From assembly GCA_020435205.1 (NCBI GenBank), contig JAGQZY010000019.1, positions 1 through 39,664 of the forward strand: 39,664 nt of DNA, read 5' to 3'. The DNA is from Bdellovibrionales bacterium. GTDB taxonomy: Bacteria; Bdellovibrionota; Bdellovibrionia; Bdellovibrionales; JAGQZY01. Shown here piece after piece: positions 32,858 through 39,664 of this stretch (the stretch's first letter is position 1; every line of letters starts with the position of its first letter). The notes beneath the pieces were generated by a model. That model was not told the DNA's origin, did not search any database, and saw only the letters and a list, made by a program, of their open reading frames with translations. Made by a program: the position numbers and the translations under genes.

Positions 32858-34111
32858 GTGATCATCATTAAAACCCTTATTGTCGGCCTTATCCTACCTA
32901 TTTCTGTTCAAGCCAAAACCCTCACCGTCGACGTTGAAAAGGGCACGAGCCTCGCTGTGCGCTCGAAAACCGACATGACAAAGATCATCAACTCCTTAAG
33001 CCTCAACGAGCCTGTGCTCATTGTCGACCCCACCCCCAAAACCCATGAGGGCACTGAATACATTCTGGTGCGTAGGACCCTGTTCCCGGAGCTGCGCTGT
33101 GTGGACATCACCGAGGATGATTCGATACCGGACCCAGATCACTATGTGAAGGTGATGGATGATGAGGCCTTTTTAAAATACAAAGTGGATAACTCTATTA
33201 AAAAGTGTCCAATCATTAATGCCATGGATTATGAAAAAAATAAAAGATACCCCCACCGTGTGATCGGCGTTCACCCAAGCTCTGAAACCCCTTCTGTGCT
33301 TGAGGGCTATGTGGCCAAAAGTTTTTTAAAAGGTTTTCATATCCCTAAAGAGTGGGGTGAGGCCGAGGAGGCTTTGCTCAAGGCTCAAGGTTACCGGGTG
33401 GCGGAGCCTTTTGATTTTGAGTACTACAAAGAGGGCGATGGCAAGCTTGAGGGGAATAAGATCCCGTTTTTCTCGTATTTTAATAAAGGTCAGTACTTTT
33501 TGTCCGAGTACAGTGATGGCTTTTTAAAAACCAAGCGGGTGGAGTTCAATAAAGATCATGATGCTAAAAAGTCTTACAACTACACCCCGGTTTATAAGGT
33601 TAAAGATGGCTTTGTCCTGCATCTGGTCCAAGAGAAGGGGAGTAAGGTGCGGTCAGTGTACGCTCACTTGAGTGGGGATCAAAAGCTTAAAATTTTAAAA
33701 AAGTTTGAGTTTAGGCCGTATTCGGATTTTGTCGACGATCACTTTTACTTGATTCCTAAAAATCAGCCGGTGGTGGTGGATCAGGCTTTGATGGGCTTGA
33801 ATCAGCCCTTACCCTTTTATGGCTTAGATCCCTGGTATGGGGCGGTGGGGGAGTTTGATAAACATGATCTGGATGGTTTTATGAAGTACCGCAAGATTGA
33901 TCCGAAGACTGTGGATGTGACGAAGGCTTATGAAAATTACCAGAAAAGCATTGATCGAAATTTCGCCATCGTGATCTTTAGCCATTTTGCCTTTGGCGAT
34001 CGCGGTATCAATCCTGGGGCAAGGGATAGTACCATGCAGTATTCTGAGATCATTGTGAAAAATGTCGGCTCGCAAGATGTGGTCAGCAGTGGAGAGACTA
34101 AGATTTTTTAA
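32858..34111 (+). CDS. Secreted protein of unknown function
   Basis: 417 residues from a GTG with GAGGAG 7 bases upstream. A signal peptide (residues 1-19, ending VQA) is followed by a soluble protein with an SH3-like N-terminal part (TLTVDVEKGTSLAVRSKTDMTKIINSLSLNEPVLIVDPTPKTHEGTEYILVRR), and a larger domain rich in Lys, Asp and aromatic residues (residues 170-400) that contains FSHFAFGDRGINPGARDSTMQYSEIIVKN. No family recognised. GC content is higher than in the preceding pair. Confidence 0.7.
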   Translation: MIIIKTLIVGLILPISVQAKTLTVDVEKGTSLAVRSKTDMTKIINSLSLNEPVLIVDPTPKTHEGTEYILVRRTLFPELRCVDITEDDSIPDPDHYVKVMDDEAFLKYKVDNSIKKCPIINAMDYEKNKRYPHRVIGVHPSSETPSVLEGYVAKSFLKGFHIPKEWGEAEEALLKAQGYRVAEPFDFEYYKEGDGKLEGNKIPFFSYFNKGQYFLSEYSDGFLKTKRVEFNKDHDAKKSYNYTPVYKVKDGFVLHLVQEKGSKVRSVYAHLSGDQKLKILKKFEFRPYSDFVDDHFYLIPKNQPVVVDQALMGLNQPLPFYGLDPWYGAVGEFDKHDLDGFMKYRKIDPKTVDVTKAYENYQKSIDRNFAIVIFSHFAFGDRGINPGARDSTMQYSEIIVKNVGSQDVVSSGETKIF

Positions 34112-34112
34112 A

Positions 34113-34259
34113 TCACTCCTCCTGCTTCTTCAATCCTGGCAGGTCGTCGCTATCTAGATCGAATTCAAAATCCATCTCGAGCTTGATGATATAAATGATG
34201 TCGCGGATTTCAGCGCGCACCTCGCTATATAAGAGCTTGATTTTATTGAGGATACACAT
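34113..34259 (-). CDS. 48-residue acidic small protein, divergent from the FabR-like regulator
   Basis: An ORF of 48 codons with an excellent ribosome site (AGGAGG, 8 bases before the ATG) and a minus-strand promoter upstream. The sequence begins MCILNKIKLLYSEVRAEI, is helical for about 30 residues (EIRDIIYIIKLEMDFEFDL) and ends in an acidic tail (DSDDLPGLKKQEE). Cytoplasmic or membrane-associated amphipathic peptide; no family recognised. It ends 1 base after the convergent secreted-protein gene. Confidence 0.65.
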   Translation of the reverse strand: MCILNKIKLLYSEVRAEIRDIIYIIKLEMDFEFDLDSDDLPGLKKQEE

Positions 34260-34303
34260 GTTCACAACCTCCTAGTCGAATCTTATCGATTTGACATAAT
34301 TTG

Positions 34304-34321
34304 AGTATACAAGTGTTTACT
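34304..34321. promoter_or_regulatory. FabR-like operator, 18-bp imperfect palindrome
   Basis: AGTATACAAGTGTTTACT matches AGTAnACAnnTGTnTACT. This resembles the FabR operator of gammaproteobacteria (AGCGTACAnnTGTACGCT type, from memory). It lies upstream of a FabR-like gene, so autoregulation is likely. Confidence 0.55.
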
Positions 34322-34332
34322 GAAAAGAGCAA
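34304..34332 (-). promoter_or_regulatory. Minus-strand promoter of the 48-residue gene
   Basis: TTGCTC (34327-34332), 17-base spacer, TATACT (34304-34309). The -10 is part of the palindrome at 34304-34321, so the divergent TetR regulator can block it. Confidence 0.55.
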
Positions 34333-34338
34333 TAGATT

Positions 34339-34367
34339 TTGTCTTGAAGGTCCAGATTTGGTACTCT
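34339..34367 (+). promoter_or_regulatory. Promoter of the FabR-like gene, leaderless type
   Basis: TTGTCT (34339-34344), 17-base spacer, TACTCT (34362-34367), then 6 bases to the ATG at 34374. No Shine-Dalgarno upstream. Confidence 0.4.
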
Positions 34368-34373
34368 TAAAGC

Positions 34374-34997
34374 ATGTCTAATGGGACCTCCCGCCAGGAG
34401 CAAAAAGAAAGAACACGGCGATTGCTGATAGATACAGCCCTGAGATTGAGCTCTGAGAAAAGCTTCTCGGCCCTCTCTTTGCGCGAGGTCGCTAGCCAGG
34501 CTGGTATCACCCCAGCCGCTTTTTACCGACACTTTGCAAGCCTTGAGGATTTAGGATTGGTGCTTATGGATGAGGTGGGATTAAGTCTGCGCCAACTGTT
34601 GCGGCAAACCCGCCGCGAAAGATCCCCCATGCCGAGGTGGGACGCCATCGTACTTTCTGTAGATACTTATCTGGATTACATTCGCAATAACCGAAGCTTG
34701 TTTCAACTTTTGCTCGGCGAGCGTATGGGCGGCACACCAAAGTTTCGCAAAGCTTTACATGCCGAACTTGAGAGATTTAAAGATGAGTTGGCTTCTGACC
34801 TCACAGAGTTACAAAAACAATATGGTCCTCCATTAAAAGAGCCGCGCATGACCGCTGAGGTGATTGTTTCTATATTTTTTGTGGTGGGTGCCGAAGCCTT
34901 AGATCTTGAAAAAAAGGATTATGCAAAACTTGCTCACAAAATGGCCACTGAAATTTTAATGGTTTTTGAGGGAGCTGAGACCAAAAAATCCCGATGA
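34374..34997 (+). CDS. fabR: FabR-like TetR-family regulator of unsaturated fatty-acid synthesis
   Basis: 207 residues. The HTH and flanks match E. coli FabR closely: RQEQKERTRRLLIDTALRLSSEKSFSALSLREVASQAGITPAAFYRHFASLEDLGLVLMDEVGLSLRQLLRQTRRE. The ligand domain keeps FQLLLGERMGGTPKFRKALHAELERF and VGAEALDL. FabR represses desaturation/unsaturated fatty-acid genes and responds to acyl-CoA/ACP. A fatty-acid desaturase gene follows on the same strand, which fits the role well. Call rests on similarity to FabR from memory. Confidence 0.8.
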   Translation: MSNGTSRQEQKERTRRLLIDTALRLSSEKSFSALSLREVASQAGITPAAFYRHFASLEDLGLVLMDEVGLSLRQLLRQTRRERSPMPRWDAIVLSVDTYLDYIRNNRSLFQLLLGERMGGTPKFRKALHAELERFKDELASDLTELQKQYGPPLKEPRMTAEVIVSIFFVVGAEALDLEKKDYAKLAHKMATEILMVFEGAETKKSR

Positions 34998-35115
34998 TGA
35001 TTTCAGGTGGCTTAAGATCCCCCCTTTCTTGTTAAATTCCACCGATATTTTGCCACGAGTCATTCGTTGGCTGTGTTAAGGTGAAAGCATTCCATTCATT
35101 TTTATTGGAGGGTGC

Positions 35116-36192
35116 GTGCGACAGCATGATTATCGCGACTTTAAAAAATCGATCCCACGGGAGGCCTTAAAGCCCAACCCTTGGATGCTGTTATTTTTGT
35201 TCACCTTGTGGGTTTTGGCGGCTTCTGCAATTTATGCGATCGCAGTTCTAGGGCTTCCCTGGTTTGGAAAGCTTTGTTTATCCCTGGTGATTGGCTATTG
35301 TTGGGCGATTGGTGGACTGATTGGCCACGAGCTTCTTCACGGAAGTATTGTTCGCAACAAAAAGCTACAGGATTTTTTAGGATTTTTTTGTTTTTTACCT
35401 TTTTTGATTTCACCCACTTTTTGGCGGCACTGGCACAATAACCTTCACCACAGTTTTACCCAAAAGGTGATCATGGACCCAGATGCCTATCCGACCTACC
35501 GAGTTTTTAAACAGAGTCGCTTTGTGCAGTGGATGTATAAGTACTCTCCGGGGTCGGGTACCTTGCGAAGTTACTTGTACTTTTTCTTTTGGTTTACCTT
35601 TAACGCCCAAGTGTTTCAGTATTACTTTCGTTTTCGCAATAGGGTTTTTGATAAAGTCAATCATAAGCGGGTGAATGTGGAGCTGGTGCTTGGGGTTTTC
35701 ATCCATTTAGCAGGGCTCTACCTAGTGGGGCCGCAAAATTGGTTTTTTGCAGTGTTTATTCCATTTTTAGTGCAAAACTATATTCCCTTTTCTTACATAT
35801 CAACAAACCACAATCTCAATCCCTTAACCAGCGTGAACGACCCCCTTCTCAACTCACTCACGGTAACCAATCCTCCCATCCTCGAGTTTTTGCATGTGCA
35901 TTTTGGTTATCATGTTGAGCACCATCTGATGCCCACAGTGAATGGAGTTCATTTAAAGAAAGTTCATCGCCTTTTAAAGGCTGAGTATCCTGAAAAGTAT
36001 TTGTACATGCCAAAAGGACGGGCTATGGCGGCTCTCTATAAAACGGCTAGGATTTATAAAACATCAACCACATTGATGAACCCCATGACCGGTAAAGAGT
36101 ATCCGACTTTAGGTAAAGAGCCTGCAAAGGAATCAGAGGTCATTGCATCGGTGCCAACCACCGCAACGAGAGGGCCAGAGGTTTCACTCTAA
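35116..36192 (+). CDS. Membrane fatty-acid desaturase
   Basis: 358 residues from a GTG with GGAGG 4 bases upstream (short spacing); the ATG at 35126 is out of frame. The three histidine boxes of integral membrane di-iron desaturases are present: HELLH (71-75), HNNLHH (107-112) and HVEHH (266-270). Hydrophobic helices lie at 24-45, 52-70, 90-100, 188-205 and 208-230. It introduces a double bond into acyl chains in the membrane using O2 and an electron donor. The FabR-like regulator upstream and a flavoprotein downstream support a lipid-desaturation unit. Confidence 0.9.
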   Translation: MRQHDYRDFKKSIPREALKPNPWMLLFLFTLWVLAASAIYAIAVLGLPWFGKLCLSLVIGYCWAIGGLIGHELLHGSIVRNKKLQDFLGFFCFLPFLISPTFWRHWHNNLHHSFTQKVIMDPDAYPTYRVFKQSRFVQWMYKYSPGSGTLRSYLYFFFWFTFNAQVFQYYFRFRNRVFDKVNHKRVNVELVLGVFIHLAGLYLVGPQNWFFAVFIPFLVQNYIPFSYISTNHNLNPLTSVNDPLLNSLTVTNPPILEFLHVHFGYHVEHHLMPTVNGVHLKKVHRLLKAEYPEKYLYMPKGRAMAALYKTARIYKTSTTLMNPMTGKEYPTLGKEPAKESEVIASVPTTATRGPEVSL

Positions 36193-36293
36193 GTGAGCTT
36201 TCAGAAAGTAAAAATTGAAAATGGACTGGAACATTTATTGGGCTCAGTTTACTATGGGTTCTCGGTGAGTGAACCAACAGATAGGAGGTCTTT

Positions 36294-37748
36294 GTGAAAG
36301 TGCTCGTACTTGGGGCTGGAATTTCTGGCCATACTGCGGCGCTCCTCTTGCGGCGCAAACTTTCCAAAGCCCATGAGGTTATTGTTATTAGCCCTAATGC
36401 TCGTTGGAACTGGATTCCTTCAAACATTTGGGTGGGGGTTGGAGCCATGACACCAAAGGATGTGACCTTTGAGCTTGCGCCCATCTACCAGCGAGCAAAG
36501 ATTCAATTTCATCAAGCCAAAGCTATGGAAATCTATCCCGAGGGTGACAAGGACTCCAAGAGCCCTTTTGTAATGGCCGAATCTACAGTGAGCGACAACC
36601 AAGGAGAGAAGATTCGAGTCGAGTACGACTATTTAATTAATGCCACAGGCCCCAAATTGAATTTTGCGGCGACCCCAGGGCTTGGGCCTGACCAGGGAAA
36701 CTCTGTATCCGTTTGCACGGCGGAGCACGCCGAAGAGGCCTCCCATCAAGTCAATGCGCTGATTGAAAAAATGAAAGCCGGTGAAAAGAAAACCTTTGTG
36801 GTGGGGACAGGCCATGGCCTTTGCACCTGTGAGGGAGCGGCCTTTGAATACACCTTTAACCTTGATTTTACCTTAAGACACCATGGCGTTCGCGATAAGG
36901 CAAAGATTGTGTACTTATCCAATGAAGCCGAACTAGGTGATTTTGGCGTTGGAGGTTTGCATTTTAGAATGGGTGGTTTTGTTAATCCTAGTCGCGTTTT
37001 TGCGGAATCCTTTTTTGTCGAGAGAGGAGTGGATTGGATTATAGGTGCTCATGTTGAAAAAGTAGAACCTGGAAAAATTTTTTACGAAACTTTAGATGGC
37101 GCAAAAGACGAACTTTCCTTTGATTTTGCCATGCTTTTGCCGCCCTTTACCGGTGTGCCTATGAAGGCCTTTGATGCCTCTGGTGGTGAGATCACTGAAA
37201 AACTATTCACTCCGAGCCACTTTATGAAAGTGGATGCCGACTATCAAAGCAAAGCCTATGAAGATTGGGCCCCTGATGATTGGCCCAAGACTTATCAGTC
37301 GTGTTATGACAATATTTTTTCTATCGGGATTGCCTTTGCGCCCCCCCATCAAATTTCACAACCCAGAAAAAGTAAAAACGGAACACCAATCACTCCGGCG
37401 CCACCAAGAACGGGAATGCCTTCAGCCATTATGGGGCGCGTGGTCGCTTCATCCATTGTTGATATGATCAACGGAGTTTCGGTGAAGCCAACCCATGCGG
37501 CCTCAATGGCTGAGCTTGGAGCCGCGTGCGTGGCCTCTGCGGGTGCCCATCCTTTGAATGGAAGTGCGGTATCCATGACCATGTATCCCATTGTACAAGA
37601 TTTCACGAAGTACCCTGAGTCAGGGCGTAGTTTAGATTATACCACGGGCGAGGTTGGGCTTTCTGGTCATTGGATCAAAAAGCTTTTGCATTATGCCTTC
37701 ATCTACAAAGCTAAGGCTCTACCATTTTGGTGGATGATTCCTGAATAG
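36294..37748 (+). CDS. Sulfide:quinone-oxidoreductase-like FAD flavoprotein
   Basis: 484 residues from a GTG with AGGAGG 5 bases upstream. An FAD-binding GAGISG (7-12) starts the protein. SVSVCTAEHA (Cys141) and GTGHGLCTCEGAAFEY (Cys177, Cys179) match the regions of the SQR redox cysteines. The third catalytic position is not evident in GIAFAPPHQIS. So it may be a diverged SQR or another membrane-associated NAD(P)H/sulfide quinone oxidoreductase. The C-terminal part (residues 430-484) holds an amphipathic end (LLHYAFIYKAKALPFWWMIPE), typical for monotopic membrane attachment. Linked to the desaturase and a 57-residue protein. Confidence 0.75.
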   Translation: MKVLVLGAGISGHTAALLLRRKLSKAHEVIVISPNARWNWIPSNIWVGVGAMTPKDVTFELAPIYQRAKIQFHQAKAMEIYPEGDKDSKSPFVMAESTVSDNQGEKIRVEYDYLINATGPKLNFAATPGLGPDQGNSVSVCTAEHAEEASHQVNALIEKMKAGEKKTFVVGTGHGLCTCEGAAFEYTFNLDFTLRHHGVRDKAKIVYLSNEAELGDFGVGGLHFRMGGFVNPSRVFAESFFVERGVDWIIGAHVEKVEPGKIFYETLDGAKDELSFDFAMLLPPFTGVPMKAFDASGGEITEKLFTPSHFMKVDADYQSKAYEDWAPDDWPKTYQSCYDNIFSIGIAFAPPHQISQPRKSKNGTPITPAPPRTGMPSAIMGRVVASSIVDMINGVSVKPTHAASMAELGAACVASAGAHPLNGSAVSMTMYPIVQDFTKYPESGRSLDYTTGEVGLSGHWIKKLLHYAFIYKAKALPFWWMIPE

Positions 37749-37762
37749 GGGAGGAGGAACGG

Positions 37763-37936
37763 ATGTCGATTCAAGAAGCTAACAAATATCATGCCCCAAA
37801 GCCAACACCCTGGACTTTGTTTCTTCGCTATTTTTTACCCTGGCAAATTTTTAGATTTGTGATCATTAATATTCGCATGACTTTTATGATCCTTAAATCC
37901 CATGGGCGAAAGCTAAAGCCAGTCAAAAAGAAATAA
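37763..37936 (+). CDS. 57-residue small protein coupled to the flavoprotein
   Basis: Starts 14 bases after the flavoprotein stop with AGGAGG 5 bases before the ATG, so it is surely translated. The sequence has an aromatic, possibly membrane-associated centre (WTLFLRYFLPWQIFRFVIINIRMTFMIL) and a basic tail (HGRKLKPVKKK). It probably partners the SQR-like enzyme at the membrane; no family recognised. Confidence 0.7.
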   Translation: MSIQEANKYHAPKPTPWTLFLRYFLPWQIFRFVIINIRMTFMILKSHGRKLKPVKKK

Positions 37937-37958
37937 CTTTTCGTTCGACTCAAAATTT

Positions 37959-37984
37959 GTGCGCTGTAAGCAGCGCACTCGATT
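37959..37984. terminator. Bidirectional intrinsic terminator
   Basis: GTGCGCTG pairs perfectly with CAGCGCAC around TAAG, followed by TCGATTTTCT. On the other strand it is followed by AAATTTTG. It separates the convergent desaturase-flavoprotein and secreted-protein transcripts. Confidence 0.7.
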
Positions 37985-38032
37985 TTCTGACATTCTGTTG
38001 AGATTATATCTTTTGACGAAGGCAAAGTATTT

Positions 38033-38506
38033 TTAAAGAGCCTGACAATCTAACTTTTCAACAAGGGGGGCTCGGCCGTCCTGAAGATCGACAACAGCGG
38101 CAATCGGATCCCCCATTGAGTTGCTCACAAAAGTGATGGCACTAGGGTCTCCAGGCTTGGCTTGCCCCATATTTTTTACGTGCAGACCATTGGCAACGCC
38201 AGGGCTTGAGGCTTCGACGCCAAAAAAGTGATAGCCATAGGCACTCACAGTGTAATTGTCGATTCTGAAGACCTGCTTTTTGATTTTGATCTCGTCACCG
38301 CTTTCTGTCACACATAAAGACTTCTCACCAGTTGAAAAGAAGTTGTCTATTTGCGGGAAGCAGGGACCGTCTTTGATCTCAAAGTGTCCGTTGGAATCGA
38401 TTTCACATTTTATTTTGCCGGTATGGTCAACAAATTCGTAGATTTTGGCCTGGGCCGAGTAGCTAAGCATGATGAGGGTTATGGGTATAATGAGCTTTAA
38501 ATACAT
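38033..38506 (-). CDS. Small secreted protein of unknown function
   Basis: 157 residues with a signal peptide (residues 1-20, ending AQA) and AAAGGAG before the ATG. The mature protein starts KIYEFVDHTGKIKCEI, like the DUF4124-type N-terminus in many proteobacterial secreted proteins, and contains a beta-rich domain with two to four cysteines. No other family recognised. Convergent with the flavoprotein set and divergent from the LysR gene. Confidence 0.7.
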   Translation of the reverse strand: MYLKLIIPITLIMLSYSAQAKIYEFVDHTGKIKCEIDSNGHFEIKDGPCFPQIDNFFSTGEKSLCVTESGDEIKIKKQVFRIDNYTVSAYGYHFFGVEASSPGVANGLHVKNMGQAKPGDPSAITFVSNSMGDPIAAVVDLQDGRAPLVEKLDCQAL

Positions 38507-38626
38507 TTTTTTCTCCTTTGTTTTTAGTAGGCATTAATTTTCAAATTCACAGGTGGCGCCCTCGCCAAGATTTTTCTAGGGAGGGTTTACGGGGGAATGA
38601 AATATTTGTAAAATTGATTGATTTCA

Positions 38627-38632
38627 TATAAT
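38627..38632 (+). promoter_or_regulatory. -10 element of the LysR gene
   Basis: A perfect TATAAT with transcription start expected near 38639. The nearby -35 is poor (TTGTAA at 38606-38611, 15-base spacer). The region is AT-rich and holds AATCGATT, a possible regulator half-site. Confidence 0.4.
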
Positions 38633-38652
38633 AATCGATTTAATTAATGTAA

Positions 38653-39513
38653 GTGGAAATCTCATCACTCTATTTAAAGGCTTTTTATCAACTGTCCCAG
38701 GACAAAAATTTTACGAAAGCGGCCCAGAGCCTGGCCATAACCCAGTCAGCCTTCTCCCACCGGATTATCAACCTTGAAAAAGACCTGGAAACCACCCTAT
38801 TCATAAGGGAAAAAGGCAACATCCAACTCACCGAGGCCGGGGAAAAGCTTCTGCGCTACTGCGAAAAAGTTTATAGGTTGCAAGAGGAGGTTTTGGAGTC
38901 CATTTACGATGAGGGTGCAAAGGACTTGGTGGGAACGGTGCGCATAGGTGGTTTTTCTTCGATCCATCGCTCTTGCATTTTACCCGCCCTCGCCGAACTG
39001 ATGCGAGACAATCCACGGTTGTTACTGTCCTCTGTGTCAGTTGAAATTGGTGAGCTTATGGAGCTTATGAAGTCATCAAAGGTGGATTTTGTTTTGAGCC
39101 ATAAGGCTCCGCAGATCAACTCCATTCAAGCTGATTTTTTAGGTTATGAAGACAATGTGCTCGTAGAATCAAAAAAGTATAAGTTTTCTGGTCACTACTT
39201 AGATCATGATTCCGAAGATGTGACGACAAACTCCTATTTTAAACTGAAACCTGAATTGGATAAGAAAACCAAGAAACGCTACCTGGATGACGTGTATGGG
39301 CTCATTGATGGGGTTAAGCTCGGCTTGGGGCGCGCCGTCTTACCCCTGCATTTGATCCGTCATGAGAAGGGTCTTAAAATTTTATATCCAAACACCAAGT
39401 TACGCGTACCCCTTTACTTGCTTTATTATAAAAATAGCTACCATACCCAATTAGAGCTTGCAGTGATTAAAGCCATCACGCAGTATTTTAAAAAGCAGTT
39501 TGGAGAATCATAA
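38653..39513 (+). CDS. LysR-family transcriptional regulator
   Basis: 286 residues from a GTG. The HTH is typical: SSLYLKAFYQLSQDKNFTKAAQSLAITQSAFSHRIINLEKDLETTLFIREKGNIQLTEAGEKLL. The effector domain follows from residue about 92 (GTVRIGGFSSIHRSCILPALAELMRDNP) but is short and diverged at the end. The start fits the family start MEISSLYLK; no Shine-Dalgarno is visible. It precedes an MFS transporter gene by 5 bases, so it may control that gene or share its operon. Confidence 0.9.
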   Translation: MEISSLYLKAFYQLSQDKNFTKAAQSLAITQSAFSHRIINLEKDLETTLFIREKGNIQLTEAGEKLLRYCEKVYRLQEEVLESIYDEGAKDLVGTVRIGGFSSIHRSCILPALAELMRDNPRLLLSSVSVEIGELMELMKSSKVDFVLSHKAPQINSIQADFLGYEDNVLVESKKYKFSGHYLDHDSEDVTTNSYFKLKPELDKKTKKRYLDDVYGLIDGVKLGLGRAVLPLHLIRHEKGLKILYPNTKLRVPLYLLYYKNSYHTQLELAVIKAITQYFKKQFGES

Positions 39514-39518
39514 TTTCT

Positions 39519-39664
39519 ATGTCCACAGTCAAACGCCTGAGTCTTTTTGAATTTGTTATCTTGATGGCTATGCTGACCTCGGTCATTCCTCTGGCCATTG
39601 ATGGTATGCTTCCGGCTTTCCCAGATATTGGTAAAGCTCTTAATGTTAGCTCAGCAGATCAATT
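39519..39664 (+). CDS. Bcr/CflA-type MFS multidrug transporter (3' partial)
   Basis: The window ends 48 codons into the gene. The N-terminus FEFVILMAMLTSVIPLAIDGMLPAFPDIGKALNVSSADQ matches the first helix and the conserved (I/L)DMYLPAxPxIA region of Bcr/CflA drug-proton antiporters. The gene lies 5 bases after the LysR stop. It lacks a strong ribosome site (GGAG is 13 bases away), so it may be translated by coupling. Confidence 0.8.
   Translation, partial: MSTVKRLSLFEFVILMAMLTSVIPLAIDGMLPAFPDIGKALNVSSADQ

Overview
The window looks like chromosomal DNA of a free-living Gram-negative bacterium, most likely a member of the Bdellovibrionota or a related 'deltaproteobacterial' lineage. This rests on the mix of genes rather than a marker: many Sec-exported proteins and lipoproteins of unknown function, a giant Ig-like/NHL lipoprotein next to an outer-membrane beta-barrel, RAYT and Doc-type genes, a FabR-like desaturase regulator and several GTG starts. 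No rRNA, tRNA, CRISPR array, prophage or complete insertion sequence was seen. No stretch longer than 300 bases lacks a gene.

Layout. 1-1742: end of an APC amino-acid permease facing a secreted SNase-type nuclease. 1889-3181: a PurD-like ATP-grasp ligase. 3326-6409: an operon of an XRE-HTH/TerB-like regulator, NfeD and two SPFH (stomatin/prohibitin) paralogues, with a 20-bp perfect palindrome over the promoter and start codon. 6465-7019: a membrane protein. 7183-13531: a 1575-residue lipoprotein and a beta-barrel protein. 13621-20527 (minus): five exported-protein genes, namely a small signal-peptide protein, a Hint (intein/hedgehog-fold) protein, a subtilisin-like protease, a membrane-anchored protein and a 952-residue protein with a MACPF-like N-terminal region, leucine-rich repeats and Kelch repeats. 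A good sigma-54 promoter match lies upstream and an intrinsic terminator lies inside the gene set. 20784-25031 (minus): a tightly packed set of a secreted protein, an orphan family-5 solute-binding protein, a stand-alone YcaO cyclodehydratase and a sensor histidine kinase. 25247-28181: a cytochrome c lipoprotein and small membrane or secreted proteins. 28232-30329 (minus): a Cys-rich secreted ClpP-like protein, an RHH/Doc toxin-antitoxin pair with a 10-bp-periodic operator, and a RAYT transposase. 30511-34111: a hexapeptide-repeat acyltransferase, two AT-rich small genes (one with SHOCT) and a secreted protein. 34113-37936: a 48-codon gene divergent from a FabR-like TetR regulator, a fatty-acid desaturase, a sulfide:quinone-oxidoreductase-like flavoprotein and a 57-residue coupled protein. 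38033-39664: a secreted protein, a LysR regulator and the start of a Bcr/CflA-type MFS transporter.

The most interesting part is 13.6-25.0 kb: two adjacent minus-strand operons that combine signalling (histidine kinase, solute-binding protein), peptide chemistry (YcaO, Hint, subtilase) and a possible pore-forming multidomain protein. Whether they form one system is inference. A second pattern is that several genes without a Shine-Dalgarno have a promoter whose -10 hexamer ends about 6 bases before the ATG, which suggests leaderless transcripts.
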